From positions 1 to 14,721 of the forward strand of contig CALLWN010000151.1 in NCBI GenBank assembly GCA_938016505.1: a stretch of 14,721 bases of DNA, in the 5' to 3' direction. The notes below the pieces were generated by a model. The model ran no database searches. It saw nothing but the letters and a program-made list of their open reading frames with translations, and was not told where the DNA came from. Made by a program: the position numbers and the translations under genes. This document shows positions 1 to 6,567 of the stretch, piece after piece (positions within the stretch are counted from its first letter, which is position 1; the number at the start of each line of letters is the position of its first letter). The DNA is from an uncultured Sphingomonadaceae bacterium (GTDB taxonomy: Bacteria; Pseudomonadota; Alphaproteobacteria; Sphingomonadales; Sphingomonadaceae).

Positions 1-11
1 GGCCGGTCTGG

Positions 12-1385
12 TTGGTCGCGGCTGGACTGCAACCCGGATCGGCGGCTGAGCCGCTGGCCGCCACGACCCTGACCGCTGCACCCGCTCCGACCGCGCGGCT
101 TTCGCCGGTCGATATCGCGCTGATGGTCGCCGGGATCGTGATCGGTGCCGGCATCTTCAGGGCGCCGACCGATGTGGCCCGGCTGACCGGAGAGGCAGGC
201 CTGTTCATGGGGATCTGGCTTGCCGGGGCAGTGGTCGCGGTGATGGGCGGTGTCACCTATGTCGCCCTGGCGCGCCACGCCGGAGGCATCGGCGGGGAGT
301 ATCGCTTCCTCGCGCTCGGCTGGGGCAGGCCGGCGGGTGCGCTGTTCGTCTGGGCGCGAACGGCCGTCATCCAGACCGGGGCGCTCGCCACGGTTGCCTT
401 CGTCGCCGGAGACTATCTTGCCGCACTGCTGCCGGGCGGGGCGCTGGCGTGGGCGATGGTCTCGGTCGTGGTGGTGACGGCGTTCAATCTGCTCGGGCTT
501 GGCGTCAGCGCCGCCTCGCAGCGGGCCCTGAGCCTTGCAGTCGTGACCGCGCTTGTCGGGCTGGTTGCAGCAGCGCTTCTCGGCCCCGGAGCACCCGCCG
601 GCGCGGCCATGCCCGCCGCGGCTCCCGAAGGCCCGGCCAACCTCGGGCTCGCCCTCGTGTTCGTGATGCTGGTCTTCGGCGGCTGGAACGAGGCGGCCTA
701 TCTCTCGGGCGAGGTGAAGGGCGGCGGGGCCGGGCTGCGGCGCGGGCTGCTCGGCGGGATCCTGCTGGTTGCCCTGCTCTATCTGGCCGTGAACCTCGCC
801 TATGTTGCAGCGCTCGGCCTCGACGGCCTTGCCGCGACTCCCGCCCCGGCAGCGGCGATTGCAGCAAACGCGCTGGGCCCGGCCGGCGCGGCCCTCTTCA
901 CGGTCGTGGTCGTGCTGGCTGCCTTCTCGACGCTCAACGTCACCACCATCACTGGCGCACGGGCGATGTGCGCGCTCGGCCAGGACCTGCCAGCGCTGGG
1001 CCGGCTCGGCCAATGGGATCCGGGCCGGTCGGTGCCGGTGAACGCGCTGCTGGTGCAGGGTGGGGTCACGCTTGCACTGGTCGCACTCGGCGGGCTCGCC
1101 CGCGATGGCTTCGAGGCCATGGTCGCCTTCACTGCACCGGTCTTCTGGCTGTTCCTCGCGCTCGTGGCCCTCGTGCCCTTTCGTCGTGCCGAACTTGCAC
1201 CCGTTCGGCTTCCGGCTGCCGGCTTTGCTGCGGCGTGCCTGTGGATGCTGTGGTCGTCGGTGGCCTACGCCCGGTTCCTCGCCGGGCAGAGCGAGATTGC
1301 CGGATGGCTCGGGTTGGGCGGGCTGGTGCTGGTTGCGGCCGGGCTGCCGCTGGCGCTCAGGACTGGGTCCGCGCGATCCGCCTGA
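12..1385 (+). CDS. APC-superfamily amino acid permease (5' end uncertain)
   Basis: This is probably an inner-membrane amino acid transporter of the APC superfamily, nearest in pattern to L-type (LAT-like) permeases. The 457-residue product is almost wholly hydrophobic, with about 12 membrane segments. The first carries the glycine-rich GIVIGAGIFRAP loop (residues 41-52), which in this fold unwinds to bind the substrate amino and carboxyl groups. The sixth carries GGWNEAAYLSGEVK (223-236), the GWN..Y..E signature of LAT-type members. The frame stays open to the left edge, so the TTG at 12 is only the first possible start. The true start could lie outside the window, and the next ATG (123) would cut into helix 1. 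Residues 1-30 are Ala/Pro/Thr-rich and look like a cytoplasmic tail. The 3' end overlaps the convergent M23 gene by 29 bp. The substrate cannot be told from sequence alone. Confidence 0.85.
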   Translation: MVAAGLQPGSAAEPLAATTLTAAPAPTARLSPVDIALMVAGIVIGAGIFRAPTDVARLTGEAGLFMGIWLAGAVVAVMGGVTYVALARHAGGIGGEYRFLALGWGRPAGALFVWARTAVIQTGALATVAFVAGDYLAALLPGGALAWAMVSVVVVTAFNLLGLGVSAASQRALSLAVVTALVGLVAAALLGPGAPAGAAMPAAAPEGPANLGLALVFVMLVFGGWNEAAYLSGEVKGGGAGLRRGLLGGILLVALLYLAVNLAYVAALGLDGLAATPAPAAAIAANALGPAGAALFTVVVVLAAFSTLNVTTITGARAMCALGQDLPALGRLGQWDPGRSVPVNALLVQGGVTLALVALGGLARDGFEAMVAFTAPVFWLFLALVALVPFRRAELAPVRLPAAGFAAACLWMLWSSVAYARFLAGQSEIAGWLGLGGLVLVAAGLPLALRTGSARSA

Positions 1386-2802
1386 CCCGCGCGAGCTCGG
1401 CCTGGAACTGGCGCAACGCTTCACCCTCGAGCTGGCTGCCGGAAAGGTAGCGCGCCTCGGCCGGGTTGACCGGCTTGCCATCCACCCAGACTTCATAATG
1501 AAGGTGGGGGCCGGTCGAAAGGCCGGTCGAGCCGACGGCGCCGATGCGCTGGCCCTGGGCGACGGTGTCGCCGACCTTCACGCTGATGCGGGACAAATGG
1601 GCGTAGCGGGTGACCATGTTGCGGCCATGCTGCAGCGCGATGACATTGCCATAGCCGCCGGACCAGCCCGCCATGACCACCTTGCCGGCGGCCGAGGCGA
1701 GCACAGGGGTGCCGCTCGGCGCGGCAAAGTCGATGCCCTGGTGCATGCGCGAATAGCCGAGGATGGGATGGAAGCGCATGCCGAAGCCGGACGAGCGCCG
1801 CGCCCCTTCAACCGGCGTGCGAATGAGGCCGCGTTTCGCGCTCTCACCATTTTCGCGGTAGAACTCGCCCCTTGGCCCGAACCGGAACAGGGCGACGCTG
1901 CGACTTCCGTCGACGAGGCCAGCGTAGAGAAGCCGACCCCATTCGCGCTCGCCAGTCTCGGCTTGGCGATGACCGACGATGAGATCGAACCGGTCGCGGC
2001 TTCTGACACCCCGCTGGATGTCGACCACCTGGCCGAGCTGGCGCAGATAATCGGCAATGACGGGGCCGGGGACGCCCGCCGCCCGCAGTGCGCCAGGAAG
2101 CGATCGCCCGACCTCGCCGGTGACCCTGAGCGGGGTTTCATCCACCCGGATCGGGATCCGCTGCACGACAAGCCCGTTCGGGCCGGCGGAGAAGGCAAGG
2201 CGAAGATCGAAGGCCGCCCGGAAGGCGAGGCTTTCAACCGGGCGCGGGACGCTCCGCGTTTCGCGCCGGCCCAGCACCAGCTCCAGCCGGGTTCCTGCCG
2301 CGATGGGTTTCGGTGCCCCGGCCTCGCGCGCGAGGCGGAGGATGGCGTTGAGATCGTCGCGGCCGACGCCCGCGCGGCGCAGGGCAGCCTCGAGGCTGCC
2401 GCCGGCGCCGACGCTTGCCGTGAGCTCGATCCTCGGCCGCTCGGGGATCTCGCTGAGCCGGACCGCGGCAGGACCCGGCGGGACGAGGATGCCATGGCGG
2501 CTGCCATCGGCCAGCGCGCCGATGCGGGCCGGGCGACGCGCCTCGAGAACCCAGTCGGTGAGCGGCTCGCCACCGGATCCGACCAGACGGGGCGGTGACA
2601 GGCCGAGCGAGACGGTGAGACTGCACAGCAGCACGAGGATGGAGACGCCCTGCCACCAGCGCCTTGCGCCGATGGAGTCGCCAAGATCGACAAGCAGATC
2701 AAGATCGGAGGGATGCGGCAGCCGAAGCCGTGCCGAAGCCCGATCGGCGCGCCGATGGGCTGGCGACCGGGGCGAGAGGGCGAGTTCGGCGAGCGTTGCC
2801 AA
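1357..2802 (-). CDS. Membrane-anchored M23 (LytM-type) peptidoglycan endopeptidase
   Basis: This is a predicted zinc metallopeptidase that cuts peptide cross-bridges in peptidoglycan, acting in the periplasm. The 481-residue protein has a cytoplasmic N-terminus (1-48), one membrane segment (about 49-68, after ARRWWQG), two LysM/OapA-like regions (about 135-180 and 233-296) and a C-terminal M23 domain (about 335-450). The zinc ligands and catalytic residues are visible: H354 and D358 in HQGID, H402 in YAHLS, and H433 and H435 in PHLH. The order matches E. coli MepM and other divisome or growth endopeptidases. No ATG exists upstream of the peptidase domain, so the TTG at 2802 is taken as the start. 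A GGTGGA about 9 nt upstream could serve as ribosome binding site. It is transcribed divergently from the helicase and converges with the permease. It could also be a degenerate LytM activator, but the intact ligands argue for an active enzyme. Confidence 0.92.
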   Translation of the reverse strand: MATLAELALSPRSPAHRRADRASARLRLPHPSDLDLLVDLGDSIGARRWWQGVSILVLLCSLTVSLGLSPPRLVGSGGEPLTDWVLEARRPARIGALADGSRHGILVPPGPAAVRLSEIPERPRIELTASVGAGGSLEAALRRAGVGRDDLNAILRLAREAGAPKPIAAGTRLELVLGRRETRSVPRPVESLAFRAAFDLRLAFSAGPNGLVVQRIPIRVDETPLRVTGEVGRSLPGALRAAGVPGPVIADYLRQLGQVVDIQRGVRSRDRFDLIVGHRQAETGEREWGRLLYAGLVDGSRSVALFRFGPRGEFYRENGESAKRGLIRTPVEGARRSSGFGMRFHPILGYSRMHQGIDFAAPSGTPVLASAAGKVVMAGWSGGYGNVIALQHGRNMVTRYAHLSRISVKVGDTVAQGQRIGAVGSTGLSTGPHLHYEVWVDGKPVNPAEARYLSGSQLEGEALRQFQAELARVRRIARTQS

Positions 2803-3265
2803 GCGCGTCAGTCCACCGGAACGAACTGAAACTCGATGGTCATCAAGCCGTTCACGGCCAGCCGGGGTGTCGCTGTGGGGCGGCGCCGCCGTGCCATTCG
2901 GCTGCCGATCCCCACGAGCCGTCCCCGAGACCCACCGGACATCGCAGCTAACCTCATGGTGAATCGCATGAATCAGCCCCGGGGACGGGTCAATGCGGCG
3001 ATCGGGGCGGGTGTTCGGGGTTGCGACAGGATGCCCGCTCGACGCGACGAGCCGAATCCGGTCCGGATCGAAGGTGTCGTCAGCCTGTCATGAAACCATG
3101 ACTTGCGTTTCATGAGGCTTGGTGACACCATATGTGGGCATTGAGCGTTCCGGAGGCGTTTATCCGCACCAGGATCGACAGCAGGGGCACGGCAGGCGGT
3201 GGCCACATCCTGGTCTGGTCGCCGGGGCTGGTGCCGGCATCTTCTTCGACCAGGCCAGTGCGCGC
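2803..3265. other. Divergent intergenic region between M23 peptidase and helicase
   Basis: This 463-bp gap separates two divergent genes and should hold both promoters. Short frames run through it on both strands, but their products are Arg/Pro-rich, resemble no family I know and lack good ribosome binding sites. One example is a 53-codon minus-strand frame (2808-2969) ending 5 nt before the M23 start. The only clear structure is the inverted repeat at 3088-3115. A TTGACC on the minus strand (2988-2993) could be a -35 box for the M23 gene, but I see no good -10 at the right distance. The helicase frame stays open upstream of its chosen start as far as 3119, so part of 3119-3265 may be coding. 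Confidence 0.6.
3088..3115. promoter_or_regulatory. Perfect 9-bp inverted repeat, candidate operator
   Basis: TCATGAAAC (3088-3096) is followed after 10 bp by its exact reverse complement GTTTCATGA (3107-3115). The arm centres are 19 bp apart, close to two helical turns, which suits a dimeric DNA-binding protein. A further CATGA lies in the spacer (3097-3101). The arms are more AT-rich than the surrounding DNA. No T-run follows, so an intrinsic terminator is unlikely. It lies in the divergent gap, about 150 bp before the chosen helicase start and about 290 bp before the M23 start. The binding protein is unknown. Confidence 0.5.
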
Positions 3266-5791
3266 GTGACCCTTTCGTCGCAGCTCACTGCGATCCTTGG
3301 GCCTACCAACACCGGCAAGACCCATTTCGCTGTCGAGCGCATGTGTGCCCATGCCGGCGGGGTGATGGGCTTTCCGCTGCGCCTGCTCGCGCGCGAGATC
3401 TACGATCGGGTCGTGGCGCTCAAGGGCAAGGCACAGGTGGCGCTTCTGACCGGCGAGGAGCGGATCGTGCCGGAAGGCGCCCGCTATTTCCTGTGCACCG
3501 CCGAGAGTCTGCCGACCGACCGGGCCTTTCCGTTCGTCGCGATCGACGAGGGCCAGATGGGAGCCGACCCCGAGCGTGGTCATGTCTTCACCAACGCGAT
3601 GCTGCACATGCGCGGCACATCCGAGACCCTGATCCTTGGTGCCGAGACATTGCGGCCGCTCATCCGCCGGCTGCTTCCCGATGCCGACATCCGCACCCGG
3701 CCCCGGCTCTCGCGGCTGACCCATGTCGCGCCGCGCAAGCTCTCCCGGCTGCCGCCGCGCTCGGCGGTCGTCGCCTTCTCGGCCGAGGATGTCTATGCAC
3801 TCGCCGAGATGCTGCGCCGCCACAAGGGCGGGGCTGCCGTGGTGATGGGCGGGCTCTCGCCGCGCACGCGCAATTCCCAGGTTGCGCTCTACCAGTCGGG
3901 TGAGGTTGATTATCTGGTGGCCACCGACGCGATCGGCATGGGCCTCAACATGGACATCGCCCATGTCGCCTTCGCCGGCCTGGGCAAGTTCGACGGGCGG
4001 CGCCACCGCCGGCTCAGGACCAGCGAACTGGCCCAGATCGCCGGGCGCGCCGGACGACACCACAAGGATGGGAGCTTCGGCACCGTCCAGCTCGGGACCG
4101 GTGAGGAGGGCGACCGCCCGCTGCTGCTCGACCCTGCCGAAGTGGAAGCGATCGAGGGCCATGTCTTCCCGCCGCTGAAGGGCCTCTACTGGCGCAACGC
4201 CCGGCTGGACTTCGGCTCGCTGCACCGGCTCATCATGAGCCTTGACGCGCGCCCTTCGAGCCACGAGCTTGTCCGTGGCGACGATGCCATTGATGTCGCG
4301 GTGCTGAAACGGCTCGCCGGCGAACCTTGGGTGATGGAGCGGACCCAGGGTCGCGACCGGCTGATGCGGCTGTGGGCAGCGTGCGGGCTGCCAGACTATT
4401 GCCGGACCGGGGCCGAGCGGCACGCGCGGCTCGTCGGGCGGGTGTTTCGCCACCTGACGGAAGGCCATGGCCTGCTCCCGGGCGAGTGGATCCGCTCCGA
4501 GCTTGCCGTGCTCGACAATGTGGCGGGCGATATTGCAACCCTGTCGGACCGGATCGCGGCGGCACGCACCTGGACCTACATTGCCCATCGGCCAGGCTGG
4601 CTCGATGACGCCGAGGGCTGGGCGGCCCGGGCGCGCGCCATCGAGGACAAGCTGTCCGACGCGCTGCACCAGCGGCTGACCCAACGGTTCATCGACCGCC
4701 GGACCTCGGTGCTGATCCGCGACCTCAAGCTCCGCGACCCGGATCTTGCCGTCTCGGTCGACCCGGACGGCGCCGTGGTCGTGGACGGCGTGGTCATCGG
4801 CAAGCTGACGGGGTTTGCGTTCGCGCCCGATCCTGCCGCCCGCGCAGGGGAGAAGCGCCGGCTCCTCGCCGCAGCCGAGCGGCGGCTTGCCCGGGAACTC
4901 GCCCGGCGCGCCGCTGCGCTTCGGGCCGCGCCCGATTCGGACTTCGCGCTCGGCTTCGACGGAGCGATGCCGCCACGGCTGCTGTGGCAGGGGGCGCGGG
5001 TCGCAGCGCTGAGGCGCGGGCGCTCGGCGCTTGCGCCGCGGATCGAACTTGACCGGAGCCTCGACGCGCTGGCCGCGCCCGATCGCGCGGCAGTGGAGGC
5101 CAGGCTGCAGGCCTGGCTTGCAGCAGCGCTTGCCCGCCACCTTTCGCCGCTGACCCGGCTCGAGGCCTGTGCCCGGGACCTCTCACCGGCAGCGCGCGGG
5201 CTCACGGTCCAGCTTGTCGAGACGATGGGAATCCTGCCGCGCGCTGCAGTCGAGGACCTGCTTCAGGCGCTGAACCCGGCGGACCGTCGGCTGCTGCGGG
5301 CGGCAGGCGTGCGCATCGGCGTGGTGCATGTGCATCTCTGCGGGATCCTCAAGCCGGAGGCGACCCGCTGGCGGCTCGCGCTCTGGGGCGTTCATGCCCG
5401 GATCGAGCGGATGCCGCCGCCGCCGCATCCCGGGCGGGTCGCGATCCCGGTCGACCCGGCAGCGCCGCCCGGCTTTCTCGCGGTGGCCGGCTTCTGGGCA
5501 GTCGCCGGGCTCGCCGTGCGCGTGGACATGGTCGATCGCACGGCGCGCGCGGTCCACGCCCAGCGCCTTGCCGAGCGCGCCGGAGACAGGGGAATCCAGC
5601 CCGATCCGGCGCTTGCAGGCGCGCTCGGGCTCTCGTCTGCCCAGTTCGCGCGGCTGATGCAGGCGCTGGGGTTCCGCACGGCGAGGGGCGAGGGCCGCTA
5701 CGCCTTCGTGGCACGGCGGCGGGCGCGCACCCCGCCGGCGAGCGGGGCATCGCCGCATTTTTCCATCCTGCAGGATCTGATGGGAGGCTGA
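3266..5791 (+). CDS. SUV3-like superfamily 2 DExH helicase
   Basis: This is an ATP-dependent helicase related to mitochondrial SUV3, a degradosome-type RNA/DNA helicase, and presumably acts in RNA metabolism. Numbered from GTG 3266 (841 residues), it shows Walker A GPTNTGKT (12-19), the DEGQ form of motif II (94-97), motif III-like LGAETLRP (124-131), motif V region ATDAIGMGLNMD (219-230) and motif VI QIAGRAGR (257-264). A long, less conserved C-terminal part follows, with Arg- and Ala-rich segments. The start is uncertain. The frame is open back to TTG 3119 and GTG 3122 (a GAGG lies 4 nt before 3122). However, the first 49 residues of that longer form do not look like protein, and this family usually begins about 10 residues before Walker A, so GTG 3266 is preferred despite a poor ribosome binding site. 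The S4 gene starts 3 nt after the stop and is very likely cotranscribed. Confidence 0.9.
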   Translation: MTLSSQLTAILGPTNTGKTHFAVERMCAHAGGVMGFPLRLLAREIYDRVVALKGKAQVALLTGEERIVPEGARYFLCTAESLPTDRAFPFVAIDEGQMGADPERGHVFTNAMLHMRGTSETLILGAETLRPLIRRLLPDADIRTRPRLSRLTHVAPRKLSRLPPRSAVVAFSAEDVYALAEMLRRHKGGAAVVMGGLSPRTRNSQVALYQSGEVDYLVATDAIGMGLNMDIAHVAFAGLGKFDGRRHRRLRTSELAQIAGRAGRHHKDGSFGTVQLGTGEEGDRPLLLDPAEVEAIEGHVFPPLKGLYWRNARLDFGSLHRLIMSLDARPSSHELVRGDDAIDVAVLKRLAGEPWVMERTQGRDRLMRLWAACGLPDYCRTGAERHARLVGRVFRHLTEGHGLLPGEWIRSELAVLDNVAGDIATLSDRIAAARTWTYIAHRPGWLDDAEGWAARARAIEDKLSDALHQRLTQRFIDRRTSVLIRDLKLRDPDLAVSVDPDGAVVVDGVVIGKLTGFAFAPDPAARAGEKRRLLAAAERRLARELARRAAALRAAPDSDFALGFDGAMPPRLLWQGARVAALRRGRSALAPRIELDRSLDALAAPDRAAVEARLQAWLAAALARHLSPLTRLEACARDLSPAARGLTVQLVETMGILPRAAVEDLLQALNPADRRLLRAAGVRIGVVHVHLCGILKPEATRWRLALWGVHARIERMPPPPHPGRVAIPVDPAAPPGFLAVAGFWAVAGLAVRVDMVDRTARAVHAQRLAERAGDRGIQPDPALAGALGLSSAQFARLMQALGFRTARGEGRYAFVARRRARTPPASGASPHFSILQDLMGG
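5782..5787 (+). promoter_or_regulatory. Ribosome binding site fixing the TTG start of the S4 gene
   Basis: GGGAGG lies inside the last codons of the helicase gene, 7 nt before TTG 5795. It supports that rare start, since no in-frame ATG is available before the RLDKWLW motif, and it suggests translational coupling to the helicase. Confidence 0.7.
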
Positions 5792-5794
5792 GCA

Positions 5795-6094
5795 TTGGTC
5801 CATGGTCCCGGTCTGCGTCTCGACAAATGGCTCTGGTTCGCACGGCTGGCATCCAGCCGGAGCGACGCCCAGGCGCTGTGCGAAAGCCGGCGGCTGCGCA
5901 TCGACGGCCGGGTCATCGACCGCAGCTGTGCGCTCGTGCGGCCGGGAAATGTGATCGCCTTTCCACGCGGCGACCGGGTGATCGCGGTCAGGGTCGAAGC
6001 GCTGGCCGACCGGCGGGGCCCGTTCGAGGAAGCGCGCCTGCTTTACACCGCGCTTGTCACTGCCCAGCCCGCCCGGCAGCTCGAGCCGGCCTGA
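5795..6094 (+). CDS. S4-domain RNA-binding protein (Hsp15-like)
   Basis: This small basic protein of 99 residues is made almost entirely of one S4 domain, the RNA-binding fold of ribosomal protein S4, pseudouridine synthases and Hsp15 (HslR). The family hallmark LRLDKWLWFARL sits at residues 7-18. It is followed by the Arg-rich second helix (SRSDAQALCESRRLRIDG, 21-38) and the VRPGNVIAF strand pair (48-56), as in Hsp15. Hsp15 binds 50S subunits carrying stalled nascent chains, but whether this shorter homologue does the same is inference. The start is TTG, chosen for its GGGAGG 7 nt upstream and because the only nearby ATG (5802) is out of frame. It lies 3 nt after the helicase stop, so the two are probably one operon with a shared RNA-related role. 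Confidence 0.9.
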   Translation: MVHGPGLRLDKWLWFARLASSRSDAQALCESRRLRIDGRVIDRSCALVRPGNVIAFPRGDRVIAVRVEALADRRGPFEEARLLYTALVTAQPARQLEPA

Positions 6095-6116
6095 TCCCCT
6101 CGCGGCATCAGGAGCG

Positions 6117-6144
6117 TTGACGGCAGCGCCACGGCTTGGCTAGC
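6117..6144 (+). promoter_or_regulatory. Predicted fdxA promoter (TTGACGG ... GCTAGC)
   Basis: TTGACG (6117-6122, followed by G) and GCTAGC (6139-6144) match the housekeeping promoter consensus described for Caulobacter (-35 TTGACG with S next, -10 beginning GCTA). The spacing is 16 bp between these hexamers, or 17 bp if the -10 is taken as CTAGCG (6140-6145). It lies in the 88-bp gap after the S4 gene and about 38 bp before the fdxA ATG. FdxA therefore probably has its own transcript in addition to any read-through. Confidence 0.6.
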
Positions 6145-6159
6145 GGGGAAGAACCAAGC
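6134..6159. promoter_or_regulatory. Dyad GCTTGG-N14-CCAAGC over the fdxA promoter
   Basis: GCTTGG (6134-6139) and its reverse complement CCAAGC (6154-6159) flank the predicted -10 box and start-site region, with arm centres 20 bp apart. A repressor here would block RNA polymerase. The arms are only 6 bp, so chance is a real possibility. Confidence 0.3.
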
Positions 6160-6167
6160 ATTCCACT

Positions 6168-6174
6168 AAGAGGG
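6168..6174 (+). promoter_or_regulatory. fdxA ribosome binding site
   Basis: AAGAGGG ends 8 nt before the ATG at 6183. This supports that start, which also matches the usual MAYVVTE N-terminus of the family. Confidence 0.65.
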
Positions 6175-6182
6175 TTTCCCCG

Positions 6183-6521
6183 ATGGCCTATGTCGTGACC
6201 GAAGCATGCATCCGTTGCAAGTATATGGATTGCGTCGAGGTCTGCCCGGTCGACTGCTTCTACGAAGGCGAGTCGATGCTGGTCATCAACCCGAACGAGT
6301 GCATCGACTGCGGCGTGTGCGAGCCCGAATGCCCGGCAGAGGCGATCGTGCCCGACACCGAGCCGGGACTTGAGAAGTGGGCGGAACTCAACGCCAAATA
6401 CAGCGCCGAGTGGCCGAACATCACGGTCAAGGGCGAGACCCCCGCCGATGCCGACGAGTGGAAGGGCAAGGACGGCAAGTTCGACCAGTTCTTCTCGCCG
6501 GCACCCGGCAAGGGCAGCTGA
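6183..6521 (+). CDS. fdxA: Seven-iron ferredoxin FdxA
   Basis: This soluble electron carrier holds one [3Fe-4S] and one [4Fe-4S] cluster. The 112-residue product aligns by eye with Azotobacter vinelandii ferredoxin I, shifted by one residue. The predicted [3Fe-4S] ligands are C9, C17 and C50. The predicted [4Fe-4S] ligands are C21, C40, C43 and C46. The two extra cysteines C12 and C25 correspond to the non-ligand C11 and C24 of that protein. The C-terminal part ([17 protein letters not shown] and the acidic-basic tail) is also typical. It has its own predicted promoter and a clear ribosome binding site. In many alphaproteobacteria fdxA is followed by carD; here an MFS transporter follows instead. 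The redox partner is unknown, and the cluster assignment rests on the family. Confidence 0.97.
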   Translation: MAYVVTEACIRCKYMDCVEVCPVDCFYEGESMLVINPNECIDCGVCEPECPAEAIVPDTEPGLEKWAELNAKYSAEWPNITVKGETPADADEWKGKDGKFDQFFSPAPGKGS

Positions 6522-6543
6522 CCGGCCGCACAGCAGCGCGCCA

Positions 6544-6562
6544 GCGCGCCCCGAGGGCGCGC
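6544..6562 (+). other. GC hairpin between fdxA and the MFS gene
   Basis: GCGCGCCC (6544-6551) pairs perfectly with GGGCGCGC (6555-6562) around a CGA loop. The hairpin lies 22 nt after the fdxA stop and 5 nt before the MFS ATG. No T-run follows, so it is not a classical intrinsic terminator. It could protect the fdxA 3' end or hide the start region of the MFS gene, whose only Shine-Dalgarno-like bases (GAGGG, 6553-6557) lie within it. Confidence 0.45.
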
Positions 6563-6567
6563 GGCAG

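Noticed and set aside
2808..2969. 53-codon minus-strand frame ending 5 nt before the M23 start
   Set aside because: The product is Arg-rich, its codon third positions are less GC-biased than the real genes, and no clear ribosome binding site precedes it.
2836..3093. 85-codon plus-strand frame in the divergent gap
   Set aside because: The composition is Arg/Pro-rich with no recognisable motif, and it would cover most of the only promoter-bearing space between two divergent genes.
3110..5140. Long minus-strand open frame opposite the helicase (676 codons)
   Set aside because: It mirrors a strongly supported helicase gene, its product is a low-complexity Arg/Gly/Pro/His mixture without family motifs, and such antisense frames are common in very GC-rich genes.
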